A DNA stretch of 52,975 bases from an uncultured Rubripirellula sp. (GCA_938045805.1 CALIBL010000064.1:1-52975), one strand, 5' to 3'. Positions 10,022 through 19,291 are shown, numbered from the stretch's first letter. Numbers and translations are program-made. The notes: generated by a model from the letters alone, not told the origin.

Positions 10022-11152
10022 CTAACGAATTTGGAGTCGTATGATCCGATTCTGGCTACTATCAGCCACATACAGATATCCATCGTGCACACAGACACCA
10101 TGTGGATTGAGAAGCTGAATTCGTGAGTCACCAAAGCCGCGTCCAAGGATCGTTGTAACTCGGTTGGAAACTGGATCATAGCGTCGAATCGCGCCATTCA
10201 AATCATCGGCGATATAGACCCGCCCCTGATTGTCTAAGCAAAGATGCTTGGGCGCACCAAATGCAACTTCATCACCAACGCCGTCGCGAAAACCGCGCTC
10301 TCCAGATCCGGCCACGGTTCGAATGCGACCCTCGGTATCGACCATACGTAACGCATTTCCTCCACGCTCAAGGACATAAAGTCGACCCTCCCGGTCCGAA
10401 GCGGCAGCACGTGGATCAACGAGAGGACTTTCGGTTGCAGCGGTTCCGTTCTTCGGTACACCTTTCTCACCATTTCCGGCAACCGTACTCACCGCTCGTG
10501 TTGAGAGATTAATGTTTCGGATGCGTCGATTCTTCAAGTCAGTCACGTGAAGGATTTTTTGATCCGGACTGATGCTAATACACATGATGTCATGAAAATG
10601 TGCATCCCTTGCATCAGAGCCATCACCCTTGAAGCCTACCTCTCCAGTCCCGGCAAAAGTCTCGATTCGTTGATCGCCTAAATCAATTTTGCGGACCCGT
10701 TGATTCCATGTATCTGAGATCAACAACTGATCCTCGCTAGTGATTGCGAGATTATGCATTCCGTTGAAGACCGCATGTATCGCTGGCCCACCATCGCCCC
10801 GATAATTCTTGTTTGGCTCACCTGCAATTTTCTGGATCGACCCATCGAAATCAAATCGGTAGACCCGCCCACCTTCAAACTCGACCACATGCATCCGATT
10901 CTTAGAATCAAAGGCAATCCCAAATGGCCGGTACAGTGGACTTTGCTTGGCGTCCCATTGTCCTCCTTCTTTGATCAAATAGTTGCCAACAAGAAATTCA
11001 ACTTCTTCTCCCTTTGATGTGCGATCCTTTGACACTGCCGCGGCAGCTTGATCAGACTCAGTGATGACGGTCCCATCAGCAAGGGCCGTTGAAATGACAA
11101 GAGTCGGCAAAAGGAACAACCAACTGACCACGAAAAGAAAACATCGACGCAT
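10022..11152 (-). CDS. Secreted NHL-repeat protein
   Basis: A 376-residue protein with an N-terminal signal peptide (residues 1-26, hydrophobic core FLFVVSWLFLLPTLVIS, then ALADG). The rest is made of NHL beta-propeller repeats. Examples of the repeated pattern are PFGIAFDSKNRMHVVEF, HNLAITSEDQLLISDTWNQRVRKI, KHLCLDNQGRVYIADDLNGAIRRY and HGVCVHDGYLYVADSSQNRIIRL, interleaved with TVAGNGEKG-like turns. Such propellers bind proteins or polymers; a few are enzymes, but no catalytic signature is visible. It is third in a minus-strand run after a sulfatase and a PhoD-like phosphatase, suggesting a shared envelope or extracellular role. Confidence 0.87.
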   Translation of the reverse strand: MRRCFLFVVSWLFLLPTLVISTALADGTVITESDQAAAAVSKDRTSKGEEVEFLVGNYLIKEGGQWDAKQSPLYRPFGIAFDSKNRMHVVEFEGGRVYRFDFDGSIQKIAGEPNKNYRGDGGPAIHAVFNGMHNLAITSEDQLLISDTWNQRVRKIDLGDQRIETFAGTGEVGFKGDGSDARDAHFHDIMCISISPDQKILHVTDLKNRRIRNINLSTRAVSTVAGNGEKGVPKNGTAATESPLVDPRAAASDREGRLYVLERGGNALRMVDTEGRIRTVAGSGERGFRDGVGDEVAFGAPKHLCLDNQGRVYIADDLNGAIRRYDPVSNRVTTILGRGFGDSRIQLLNPHGVCVHDGYLYVADSSQNRIIRLQIR

Positions 11153-11231
11153 GAATGATTCTCAGGTTTGGTAACAACAGCGAAAACAGATCACTTCTGA
11201 TGACTGCCCAAGTGGGATGATGAGTCGTGCA

Positions 11232-12383
11232 TCAGAAAACGAGACGCTTGTAAATTTGAGGATTCCCTTCCGCATCGAGCAACCGTAATTCCACCTCCGC
11301 GTGACCCTCACTCCAGTCAACATCGATCACACCAAAATTTTCTTGGTGAAATGTCTGCGGAATGGCACGATAACGATTCTCGCTCGGCGTTCCTCGAGGA
11401 TGCTTTTGATTCAAGCTACTGGAGGTCAACTCATACAGTGGATAATCAAGTTCGTCGCGGAGCACCGAAAGTTCAGCCCAATGACGATCTCCACTCAGCA
11501 AGATCAATCCCTTTGCCGAGGTTGAACGCAAGAGGTCCAACAAACGCTGCCGCTCAACCGGTAAGTTACTCCAAGTCTCTTGTCCTGCCGCCTCGGGTAA
11601 ACACTGAATGCTCGAAACTAGCAGCCGAAGCTCAGCGGGCTCGCGCAGCTGCCGACCGAGCCACTCCCATTGACGATCCCCCAACATCGTTTTTCTTGGG
11701 TCGGGATCCGCCACGTAGGGCCCCGCCACTCGTCTCTTCTCCCCTTGCATGAGTGGTGACCGAAAGAAACGAGTATCCAGCAAAATGACCTGAAGACGTG
11801 ATCCGACAGGCCCAAACAATTCGCTGTGGTAGACCCCTTCGCGATTCCACCTTGCGGACTCCTTAGGCACATTCCAGAAGCGAAGAAATTCCGCCTGCGA
11901 ATCCGATCGCTTCTCAAAATCCGCGCCACCGTCGTTGCGACCGAAGTCATGATCATCCCAAGTCGCCAGAATCGGCACGCGATTTTCAAATGCTGAGTAA
12001 TGAGGATTGCTTCGAAGCGTTTGATATTTGTCACGCAGAACTGACATGTCGTCGGTGTCACCGTAAATATTGTCACCAATGAGTAATGCCAAGTCAGGAT
12101 TTAGCTTCAACATCTCTGAGAAAATCGGCATCGGTTGATCCTGCTTGATACAGGATCCAAAAATAACTCGTCGCACCACTTTAGCTGGTGACAGGATTGG
12201 GGGCTTCCGGTCAGTCGTCGAGTTATTATTTGATCGCTCGTGACCGGAAACGGCTCCTTGTTCCTCGAACGCATTCTGCGCCGCAACATCAGCAATCGTG
12301 CCGAACCACAAAAACCAAAGGGGCAAGAACAAAAACGTCAACGGCAGCGAGAAGCTGCGGCCTGGAAAAACCAAGTAGAACAT
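11232..12383 (-). CDS. PhoD-like phosphatase / phosphodiesterase
   Basis: A 383-residue metallophosphoesterase of the PhoD group, likely secreted: the N-terminus has a hydrophobic run, LPLTFLFLPLWFLWFG. Metal-ligand blocks are in order: IFGSCIKQDQP, LLIGDNIYGDTD, LATWDDHDFGRND, and near the C-terminus LLSGDRHWAEL. These provide the Asp, Asn and His ligands of calcineurin-like folds in PhoD enzymes, which hydrolyse phosphate mono- or diesters. It lacks the long N-terminal PhoD_N domain seen in Bacillus PhoD. The ATG lies 6 bases after the stop of the upstream sulfatase, so the two are almost certainly co-transcribed and may be translationally coupled. Confidence 0.9.
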   Translation of the reverse strand: MFYLVFPGRSFSLPLTFLFLPLWFLWFGTIADVAAQNAFEEQGAVSGHERSNNNSTTDRKPPILSPAKVVRRVIFGSCIKQDQPMPIFSEMLKLNPDLALLIGDNIYGDTDDMSVLRDKYQTLRSNPHYSAFENRVPILATWDDHDFGRNDGGADFEKRSDSQAEFLRFWNVPKESARWNREGVYHSELFGPVGSRLQVILLDTRFFRSPLMQGEKRRVAGPYVADPDPRKTMLGDRQWEWLGRQLREPAELRLLVSSIQCLPEAAGQETWSNLPVERQRLLDLLRSTSAKGLILLSGDRHWAELSVLRDELDYPLYELTSSSLNQKHPRGTPSENRYRAIPQTFHQENFGVIDVDWSEGHAEVELRLLDAEGNPQIYKRLVF

Positions 12384-12389
12384 GACGAG

Positions 12390-13868
12390 CTATTGTTTCG
12401 GTGTTCGAGTAGGGGGACGGTAACGGTGGTTGCCGCGTTTGGCAGCTTGGTGCGTCTCATGCGTATCCTGATCAATTCCGGGATCGCCTTGCTCAACAAG
12501 CCAATCATCAAGCTCCCGACGCAGTTCGTTAAGGATTGATTGATGGTCCGGATGGTTGATTAGATCATTCAGTTCAAAAGGGTCACTCGCCGTGTGATAG
12601 AGAGATTCAGCCGGGCGATGCATGTATCTCTGAACGAGATCGTAAGTTTTTGGTGTATTCCAAGAATCCCAAATCCAGGTCTGCCAATAAGGGTTATTCA
12701 ACTCTCCGTTCCCACGCAGACCCATTAAATGCTTTTCGATATAGAGTCGATCGGGACTCAGGTTCCGCAGGTACCTGTATTGGCCGTTGCTTACCGTTCG
12801 AATCGGGTAAGGCGGCCCTTCTGGAACATTATTGTGAGCGCCGAAAACGTGATCACGATGCCTTGTTTTTTCACCTCGAATCACACTGAGAAAGCTGCGT
12901 CCATCAACTTTTAATTCGCTTAGTTCTCCTCCAGCAGCCTCCACTAGCGTGGGCACCACATCCGCGTAATGAACCATTGCATCGGTACTATCACCTGGGC
13001 TGGTCACTCCGGGCCATCGAATCACCATTCCGGTATGCAGTCCAGTATCCCAATTAGTCCATTTATTACCAGGGAATTGCGAGCCCTGTTCGGAGGTGAA
13101 CAGAACCATTGTTTCTGACGACTGACCAGACTTCTCCAACGACATCAAAAGTTCCCCAACTTGCGAGTCCATGTAACTGATCTCGGCAAGGTATCTCGAG
13201 TATGCTTCGCGCGTCCGCGGCGTGTCGGCAAGATTGGGTGGAAGCTTCAATTGATTCGGGGGATAGACCGAGGCGTCACCCATCACCCACGGGACATGCG
13301 GCTCGACCAGAGCAACCACCAAACAGAATGGCTCCGTGCGATCTCGGTTGATGAATTCATTCACACCGCTCAAATCATGCGGAGCGGTCGGATTCCGAAC
13401 GCAGTTTGGATCGAAACCAGTTACCGACTCAAATGGAAAAGCCTGCTTGGGAAGCACATGAACCTTACCTGCAAGCCCCACACGATAACCAAGATTGGAA
13501 AGATAGTGTGGCAAACTCTTGGTGTCAGCAAAGCTGGCCGAATGGTTCCAAGCACATCCGTTACCCATCGGAAACATGCCCGAATAAAGCTCCGCTCGGC
13601 AAGGCTGACACATTGCAGAGGTTAAATACGCTTTGCGAAACAGCAACCCCTCACTAGCCAACTGATCTAAGTTTGGTGTCTTTGCATTTTGACCTCCATA
13701 GATCGGCAAATCGCTGTGAGTGCAATCGTCCGCCATGATGATCAACACATTAGGTGCCGTCGCCCCAATCGCTGGCTCTTGCTGAAAGAGGATAGGCAAC
13801 CAAGAAAATGAGATCCAGAACAAAGCCAATGCGAAAAATGAATTGCGTGGCATGATGGATCTTTTCAT
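12390..13868 (-). CDS. Type I sulfatase (secreted)
   Basis: A 492-residue alkaline-phosphatase-superfamily sulfatase. An N-terminal signal-like hydrophobic segment is followed by the metal-binding stretch NVLIIMADDCTHSDLP. The formylglycine motif C-x-P-x-R is present as CQPCR, with the catalytic Cys at about residue 87 and then AELYSG. Later come FTSEQGSQF, the equivalent of the usual S/T-D-x-G metal site with Glu in place of Asp, and PHVPW. It should need maturation by a formylglycine-generating enzyme, not in this window. The longest frame begins at GTG 13877, but ATG 13868 has AGGTG 8 bases upstream and is preferred. First gene of the sulfatase/PhoD/NHL run. The sulfated substrate is not predictable. 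Confidence 0.9.
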   Translation of the reverse strand: MKRSIMPRNSFFALALFWISFSWLPILFQQEPAIGATAPNVLIIMADDCTHSDLPIYGGQNAKTPNLDQLASEGLLFRKAYLTSAMCQPCRAELYSGMFPMGNGCAWNHSASFADTKSLPHYLSNLGYRVGLAGKVHVLPKQAFPFESVTGFDPNCVRNPTAPHDLSGVNEFINRDRTEPFCLVVALVEPHVPWVMGDASVYPPNQLKLPPNLADTPRTREAYSRYLAEISYMDSQVGELLMSLEKSGQSSETMVLFTSEQGSQFPGNKWTNWDTGLHTGMVIRWPGVTSPGDSTDAMVHYADVVPTLVEAAGGELSELKVDGRSFLSVIRGEKTRHRDHVFGAHNNVPEGPPYPIRTVSNGQYRYLRNLSPDRLYIEKHLMGLRGNGELNNPYWQTWIWDSWNTPKTYDLVQRYMHRPAESLYHTASDPFELNDLINHPDHQSILNELRRELDDWLVEQGDPGIDQDTHETHQAAKRGNHRYRPPTRTPKQ

Positions 13869-14002
13869 GAATGACACCTAGAAGATTTTTTAGGAACCCG
13901 CTTACTTGGCACTTAGCATACGCGGGATGGCAGGACATGTCAGAACACAACGAACTTTAGAGATCCTCAGCGCTCTGATCTCGTGGATGATCAACTTGAT
14001 TT

Positions 14003-14027
14003 GGCAAAGCAGTGTATCGGCTTTGCC
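14003..14027 (-). terminator. Stem-loop downstream of the response regulator gene
   Basis: A perfect 8-bp stem, GGCAAAGC / GCTTTGCC with a 9-base loop, lies about 80 bases past the stop of the response regulator gene in its direction of transcription. There is no strong T-run, so it may be a weak terminator or another RNA structure. A 13-base palindrome, AATTGA-c-TCAATT, sits next to it at 14035-14047 and could be a protein-binding site. Together these are the only structure in the 239-base gap before the sulfatase start. Confidence 0.4.
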
Positions 14028-14107
14028 GCGATCTAATTGACTCAATTATAGAGAGGGCAAGAAGGTGAGAGAGTTTCTCTGCGTGAGAGGCTTTCACCGC
14101 AAGGATT

Positions 14108-14500
14108 TCAATGCGAGGGACGCCAGCCGTAGACAATCTCCATAATCCGACTAATCACCTCGGTGAGGTGCTGCATTCGCACTGGCTTGCTAAGAACGTC
14201 AAAAACTCTCATGCGTTTTGCTTCTTCACGAATCATGTCATCCAGTTTCGCGCTCATCAGCACGCAGGGTGGACTCTCAGGACTCTCTGAAAGACGCCGA
14301 ATGACATCTAATCCGGTCAGTCTAGGCATGTGCAGATCGACAAGGGCGACGTGGATCTCATCACGTTTCATGACATCCAACGCCTCAGCACCGTCACCGG
14401 CTTGGGTGACGCGAAAACCTCGCCGAGATAACCCTTCACACACAACTTGGCGAAAGGCAGCATCGTCATCAGTGACTAGGAGATTGGGGGTTTCTATCAT
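14108..14500 (-). CDS. Stand-alone response regulator receiver protein
   Basis: A 130-residue single-domain CheY-like receiver. The acidic pocket is at Asp11-Asp12, the phosphoacceptor is Asp55 within ALVDLHMPR, the switch Ser is at 83 (LMSAK), and the conserved Lys is at 105 (LSKP). No output domain is attached, so it must act by protein contact or in a phosphorelay. No histidine kinase is adjacent. It is divergent from the MoxR/DUF58 pair across 273 bases, with no visible functional link. Confidence 0.93.
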   Translation of the reverse strand: MIETPNLLVTDDDAAFRQVVCEGLSRRGFRVTQAGDGAEALDVMKRDEIHVALVDLHMPRLTGLDVIRRLSESPESPPCVLMSAKLDDMIREEAKRMRVFDVLSKPVRMQHLTEVISRIMEIVYGWRPSH

Positions 14501-14773
14501 TTTAAAAAACCGCAGTTCTGGCGACTTCGTGTCACAGGTCCAACCGAAGGACCATCAAACTTATTTTCGTCGGCGTTCTCTTCAATAAGTCGACGCGTCA
14601 AAGTGGTGCAGGTCAAAGTTGTCGTTATCATGATACCTCAAGCGACTCCTCAATCCATCTCGGTTTTGACTCCTTTTCCGTGGAACGCTTCGCAGACCCC
14701 GTCGAGACCGTGGTTACCCGCGACTCTCCCCTAATTCCCCAACCCGCAATCCAATGCAACGGTCTAACCGTCA

Positions 14774-15787
14774 ATGAATTCCAACCAGCACCAGCCACCC
14801 AAGGCTGCCACCGGGGCAACGGCTCCGATTGCCACACCCCAAGATGTCGGAAATCTTTCAAAAAAGATCATCGCCAACGTCGAGCAGGCGATCGTCGGAA
14901 AACGCAAGCAGCTGATTCTTTCCTTGGTAACGTGGCTCAGCGGCGGCCACCTACTACTCGAGGATGTCCCGGGCGTTGCAAAAACAATGCTAGCAAGGGC
15001 ACTTGCTCGGAGCGTTGGATGCCGCTTCAAACGCGTTCAATGTACGCCTGACCTCCTCCCAACCGACGTGACTGGCACATCGATTTTCAATCAAAAATCG
15101 GGTGAGTTTGAATTTCGAGCCGGTCCAGTTTTCACCCAGATTTTGCTTGCCGATGAAATCAATCGAGCCACGCCGCGAACGCAAGCGTCGCTGCTTGAAG
15201 CGATGGCGGAGTCTCGAGTCACTGCGGACGGAGTCACGCACCTGCTCGAGCCACCCTTTGTGGTGATTGCAACTCAGAACCCAGTGGATCACGAAGGGAC
15301 TTTTCCACTACCCGAAGCACAGCTTGATCGCTTCATGATGAAGTTTTCACTCGGTTACCCATCCATGGAGGAAGAACTGAGAATGCTTGAGTTGATGCAG
15401 CATCAACATCCCGTTGACACCCTACAGGCGGTAACCAGCGCGGAGGAAATCAAGCGAGCTCAACAGGTCATACGCAAGGTTCATGTCGACCCACGTGTTC
15501 GACAATACCTTTTGCAGATCGTGGCTGAGACACGTCGGCATTCCGACATTGCCCTCGGCGGTAGCCCTCGCGCCACCATTGCATTATTTCGTTGTGCCCA
15601 ATCGATGGCAGCAGTGCTCGGAAGATCGTACGTGTTACCGGACGACATCAAAAAAATTGTGGCTCCGGTCATGAACCACCGTGTCATCATTCGACCGGAA
15701 AGTCGACTTCGAAAAGTCACAGCAGATAAAGTGATCGATGAAATTGTCGGCGAAATCGCAGTCCCGACCATACAGCCCAACGCCTAA
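14774..15787 (+). CDS. MoxR-family AAA ATPase
   Basis: A 337-residue MoxR-type ATPase. Walker A is LLLEDVPGVAKTML with Lys70. Walker B is ILLADEIN. The signature VIATQNPVDHEGTFPLPEAQLDRFMMK and a C-terminal lid (GGSPRATIALFRCAQ) are typical of the family. With the DUF58 protein just downstream it forms the common MoxR-DUF58 pair, thought to assist assembly or folding of envelope or cofactor-bearing proteins; the usual transglutaminase-like and von Willebrand A partners are missing here. The ATG at 14774 has no clear Shine-Dalgarno. A 5-bp hairpin, ACGGT-cta-ACCGT (14759-14771), ends two bases before it. Confidence 0.92.
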   Translation: MNSNQHQPPKAATGATAPIATPQDVGNLSKKIIANVEQAIVGKRKQLILSLVTWLSGGHLLLEDVPGVAKTMLARALARSVGCRFKRVQCTPDLLPTDVTGTSIFNQKSGEFEFRAGPVFTQILLADEINRATPRTQASLLEAMAESRVTADGVTHLLEPPFVVIATQNPVDHEGTFPLPEAQLDRFMMKFSLGYPSMEEELRMLELMQHQHPVDTLQAVTSAEEIKRAQQVIRKVHVDPRVRQYLLQIVAETRRHSDIALGGSPRATIALFRCAQSMAAVLGRSYVLPDDIKKIVAPVMNHRVIIRPESRLRKVTADKVIDEIVGEIAVPTIQPNA

Positions 15788-15857
15788 TGAATCACAAACT
15801 TCATGGCTGATCACGCAGTTCCTCAACATCACCACCTGACTGATGACCGATTGAAGC

Positions 15858-17210
15858 ATGGCTGATCAAGAATCCAAGACGGATACCTCGAGCGGTATTA
15901 GCTTTCGCGCCACTGCTTTGATCAGCGCACTGCTTCTGTTCGGAATGCTATTCGGATCGGCGTTATGGATGATTGCGGGAGTCACTGCTTTTCTATTGAC
16001 GGTCATGAACGCTTGGCTCACCAAAACATGGGCCACCGCGGTCCAATCGGAACGCCAAGAAGGGAATCTTGAGTTGAAGATTGGTTCAAGGATCACCAAT
16101 CAGATTAAAATTCAGAACCAAAGCAATCTGCCTGTACTTTGGGTTTTGATCGAGGATTTAATTCCAAGATCGGCCACTCTGTTCAGCCCACCCGCTTTAG
16201 AAATCACCGGGCAACGGATCGAGGTTACCCGCCTTTGGGGCAAGCAAATCAAAACAATCCAGTATGAGATACGATGCAATCAACGAGGGTACTACCAGAT
16301 TGGACCAGCCATTCTGGAGACGGGAGACTTGATGGGTTTTTATCGCCGATATCGCACTGGCGCTCCTCCTCGATTTCTGACAGTTTTGCCAAAAGTGGTT
16401 CCTTTAGTCAGTTACGAGATTGGATCTCGTCGACCGATCGGTGAAATCCGCATGCGAGAAAACGTCATGAATGACCCAACTCGATTGCGAGGCATCAGGC
16501 AGTGGCAACCGGGCGACCCAATGCGGAGCGTCCACTGGGCGGCAACGGCGCGGACGGGGACGCTGCACTCGAAAGTCTATGAACCGTCTTCAATCATCGG
16601 CGCCACTTTGGTGATCGACCTGCATGTGGAAAGCAACCCGGCGTCCAATGAACCAGTCCGAAGCGATCTTGCCATTACCGCCGCAGCGTCCATTGCATCG
16701 GCACTGCATGATGCCAACGAACCTTTTGGGCTGGCCACCAATGGGCGTGACGCTGCGGACCGGATCAGGGAACAAGGATGGGAAAGAGACCATCGTGTGC
16801 GGGGCGACGCCGCCCAAGCAAGCGGGATGCATGAAACGAGCGATCGACTCCGGCCTGTCCTCCTTAAACCAAATCGAGGCACGATTCAATTTAAAGAAAT
16901 CCTGAGAACCCTTGCACGTCTGGAACGTACCGATGGTCTAACACTTAGTGAATTACTCATCGAATGCGAATCAGAGCTGTCGTCAGAAACCACGCTGTTG
17001 GTGATTCTTCAAGATTGCAATGAAGAAACAATCGCAGCGTTGATTGGGCTGTCTCGCCGCGGCCGTGAAGTCGCTGTGGTGATCAACACTCACGACATCA
17101 ATGACTATTCGGCCATCGCGGGTCCGCTTATCGCCGAGAAAATCATGACACTTCATCTCGCGAACGAAGAACAGCTTCAAGAGATCTGCAGGCAGACCCT
17201 CGTGCGATAA
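15858..17210 (+). CDS. DUF58 domain membrane protein
   Basis: A 450-residue protein with two adjacent N-terminal membrane helices (about residues 14-52). A cytoplasmic part carries the DUF58 signature, RQWQPGDPMRSVHWAATART, near residues 213-233, followed by a von Willebrand A-like region. It pairs with the upstream MoxR ATPase (70-base gap). Function is unproven for the family; a role with MoxR in maturation of other proteins is inferred from synteny. A 12-base sequence, CATGGCTGATCA, covering this start is duplicated at 15802-15813, where it opens a 20-codon frame that ends across the true ATG. Confidence 0.88.
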   Translation: MADQESKTDTSSGISFRATALISALLLFGMLFGSALWMIAGVTAFLLTVMNAWLTKTWATAVQSERQEGNLELKIGSRITNQIKIQNQSNLPVLWVLIEDLIPRSATLFSPPALEITGQRIEVTRLWGKQIKTIQYEIRCNQRGYYQIGPAILETGDLMGFYRRYRTGAPPRFLTVLPKVVPLVSYEIGSRRPIGEIRMRENVMNDPTRLRGIRQWQPGDPMRSVHWAATARTGTLHSKVYEPSSIIGATLVIDLHVESNPASNEPVRSDLAITAAASIASALHDANEPFGLATNGRDAADRIREQGWERDHRVRGDAAQASGMHETSDRLRPVLLKPNRGTIQFKEILRTLARLERTDGLTLSELLIECESELSSETTLLVILQDCNEETIAALIGLSRRGREVAVVINTHDINDYSAIAGPLIAEKIMTLHLANEEQLQEICRQTLVR

Positions 17211-17252
17211 TCTTGGCGAACCAAGACAACATCCGAGAAACAACACCGATTC

Positions 17253-18536
17253 CTAAGTAAACCGCAACAGTGAATAGTTCCGTTTTCCTTTACGGAAAAT
17301 CATCACGGTTTCACTCGCAAGATCAGCCTCCGTCAAGCGATATTGATCATCGCTTACTCTCTGATTATTGAGGTAGACGCCACCATCCTTGATTGCCCGT
17401 CTCGCTTCGCCGCCGCTACCCACTAGACCGGCCGCCTGCAATGCTTCAACAACCCAGTAGCCATCCCCCGTCAACACGTCACGCTGAACTTCCGAGCTGG
17501 GTACATCGGCGAAAATCTCTCCCAGTGATTCATCGGTTTGAGAACCCACTTCACCACCAAACAAGATCTTCGACGCTCGAGTTGCCGCACTGAGCCCCTC
17601 GGATCCATGCACAAATTCGGTCATCCACTCAGCAAGCCGATTTTGCGCCAAACGTCGGCCGGGATCATTCTCCGTCGCCTCTGCAAGCTCTTGATACTCG
17701 GCATGTTCAATCTCGGTTAGATACGCAATGCACCGCATCACGTCAGCGTCTTCGACGTTACGCCAGTATTGATAAAACTGATACGGGCTCGTGCGGTCGG
17801 CATCTAACCAAACAGCGCCACTTTCCGTTTTACCCATCTTGCGACCATCACTGGTGGTCAGCAGCGGTGCGGTGATGCCGAACACCTGCTCACCAAGCAT
17901 GCGTCTCGCCAAGTCGATCCCCGCGGTGATGTTACCCCACTGATCACTACCACCCGCCTGAATGCGGCACCCATGGGTCTTGCAAAGCTGAACAAAATCA
18001 AAAGCCTGAAGTAGCATGTAGCTGAATTCGGTGTAACTCAGACCAGACTCACTTTCCAGTCGAGCCCGAACCGACTCTTTACCGAGCATCGCACCGACAG
18101 GAAAACTCTTTCCAACTTCTCGAAGAAAATCGAGGTAGGAATAATTCTGCATCCACTCAAAATTATTCAGAAGCAGCGCAGCACCCTCACCTTCGAAATC
18201 CAAAAACCGACGCATCTGATTCGCTACGCCATCCACGTTCGCTTGAAGCTGTTCGGGGGAAAGTAGATTCCGTTCTTCACTCTTTCCACTCGGGTCGCCG
18301 ATCATACCCGTCGCACCACCGACCAAAGCAACGGGGCGATGACCGGCCTTTTGAAAGCGACGCAACATCATTAATTGCATCATACTGCCAACATGTAAAC
18401 TTGAGGCAGTTGGGTCAAAACCGATGTAAACAGTCTGCTGACCTGAAGCGAGCAACTCAGCCAGCCCCTCTTGATCAGTGCATTGGTGGATCAGGCCCCG
18501 CCATGAAAGTTCGGCGAGTAAATCAGTTTGCGACAT
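17253..18536 (-). CDS. tyrS: Tyrosyl-tRNA synthetase
   Basis: A 427-residue class I aminoacyl-tRNA synthetase that charges tRNA-Tyr. The nucleotide-binding region reads FDPTASSLHVGSMMQL, with HVGS in the HIGH position. The tyrosine-binding block SYMLLQAFDFVQL and the GGSDQWGNITAG signature follow. The KMSKS loop appears as GRKMGKTESG. A C-terminal S4-like RNA-binding domain occupies about residues 360-427 (GSGGEARRAIKDGGVYLNNQRV). Length fits bacterial TyrRS. Its start is 5 bases after the ispD stop, so it is the last gene of a tight minus-strand group with ftsK and ispD. Convergent with DUF58 across 42 bases, which include a 6-bp hairpin at 17211-17226 without a T-run. Confidence 0.96.
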   Translation of the reverse strand: MSQTDLLAELSWRGLIHQCTDQEGLAELLASGQQTVYIGFDPTASSLHVGSMMQLMMLRRFQKAGHRPVALVGGATGMIGDPSGKSEERNLLSPEQLQANVDGVANQMRRFLDFEGEGAALLLNNFEWMQNYSYLDFLREVGKSFPVGAMLGKESVRARLESESGLSYTEFSYMLLQAFDFVQLCKTHGCRIQAGGSDQWGNITAGIDLARRMLGEQVFGITAPLLTTSDGRKMGKTESGAVWLDADRTSPYQFYQYWRNVEDADVMRCIAYLTEIEHAEYQELAEATENDPGRRLAQNRLAEWMTEFVHGSEGLSAATRASKILFGGEVGSQTDESLGEIFADVPSSEVQRDVLTGDGYWVVEALQAAGLVGSGGEARRAIKDGGVYLNNQRVSDDQYRLTEADLASETVMIFRKGKRNYSLLRFT

Positions 18537-18541
18537 GATTT

Positions 18542-19243
18542 TTATTTTCGATTAAGAATTGCTTCCGCAATGGAAAGGTCTTCGGGGAAAGTGATTTTGA
18601 GATTTTCGGCCGATCCCTTCACGAGTTGAACCGCGTGCCCAAGTCGTTCCACGAGTTGGGCATCGTCAGTGGCCGGACGCCCATTGTGCTTTGCGTAGGC
18701 CTGTTTCAACAACCCGACACGAAAGACTTGCGGAGTCAGCGCCATCCAAATCCCCTCACGATCCACGGTCTCACTTCCCAAGCCTCCTCCGAGTTCCCGC
18801 TTGAGGGTGCCTGAGACGGGCGTTGCAAGAATCGCAGCACCGGTTTGCTGCACTGCCAAAAAGACCTTATCTAGATCATCGGCACTCACCAATGGTCTGG
18901 CCGCATCGTGGACGGCGACCCATGACTGCTGCCCTTCGGTGTCAATCTGATCCAACGCGCGTTGGACACTATCCATCCGCTCGGCACCGCCAATCACAAA
19001 TTCAACGGGAAGAGGTAAGCTAACGCTGCTCGCTTGCTCCTGGAAATCCCCGAGATCGTGCTCAGAAACAGCGAGAATCAGTCTGCCGATTTCTGCACGC
19101 ATCGCCAAACGCCGAACGGAGTGGACCCAGAGCGGATCTCCGTTGAGCGAAGAGAAGAGTTTGTTTTTCGAATCGCCAAAACGCTGTCCGCTTCCCGCAG
19201 CCGGAAGAATTGCGGCAACACTTCTCTCCTTCAAGCCACCCAT
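18542..19243 (-). CDS. ispD: 2-C-methyl-D-erythritol 4-phosphate cytidylyltransferase
   Basis: A 233-residue cytidylyltransferase of the MEP isoprenoid pathway, converting MEP and CTP to CDP-methylerythritol. The nucleotide-binding stretch AAILPAAGSGQRFGDSKNK is at the N-terminus. The family block VAVHDAARPLV lies near residue 100 and TDDAQLVER near 190. The longest frame starts at GTG 19267, but ATG 19243 has GAGG in AAAGAGGACTTC just upstream and places the first beta strand normally. Flanked by ftsK (upstream, 48 bases) and tyrS (downstream, 5 bases). The next MEP enzyme, ispF, is not adjacent. Confidence 0.94.
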   Translation of the reverse strand: MGGLKERSVAAILPAAGSGQRFGDSKNKLFSSLNGDPLWVHSVRRLAMRAEIGRLILAVSEHDLGDFQEQASSVSLPLPVEFVIGGAERMDSVQRALDQIDTEGQQSWVAVHDAARPLVSADDLDKVFLAVQQTGAAILATPVSGTLKRELGGGLGSETVDREGIWMALTPQVFRVGLLKQAYAKHNGRPATDDAQLVERLGHAVQLVKGSAENLKITFPEDLSIAEAILNRK

Positions 19244-19291
19244 GAAGTCCTCTTTCCCGCTTGTCACGATCTGCCAGCCAACGTCGGATGC

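Noticed and set aside
17211..17226. Hairpin TCTTGG-cgaa-CCAAGA as terminator of DUF58
   Set aside because: The stem is good but no T-run follows on either strand, so it is not called as a terminator.
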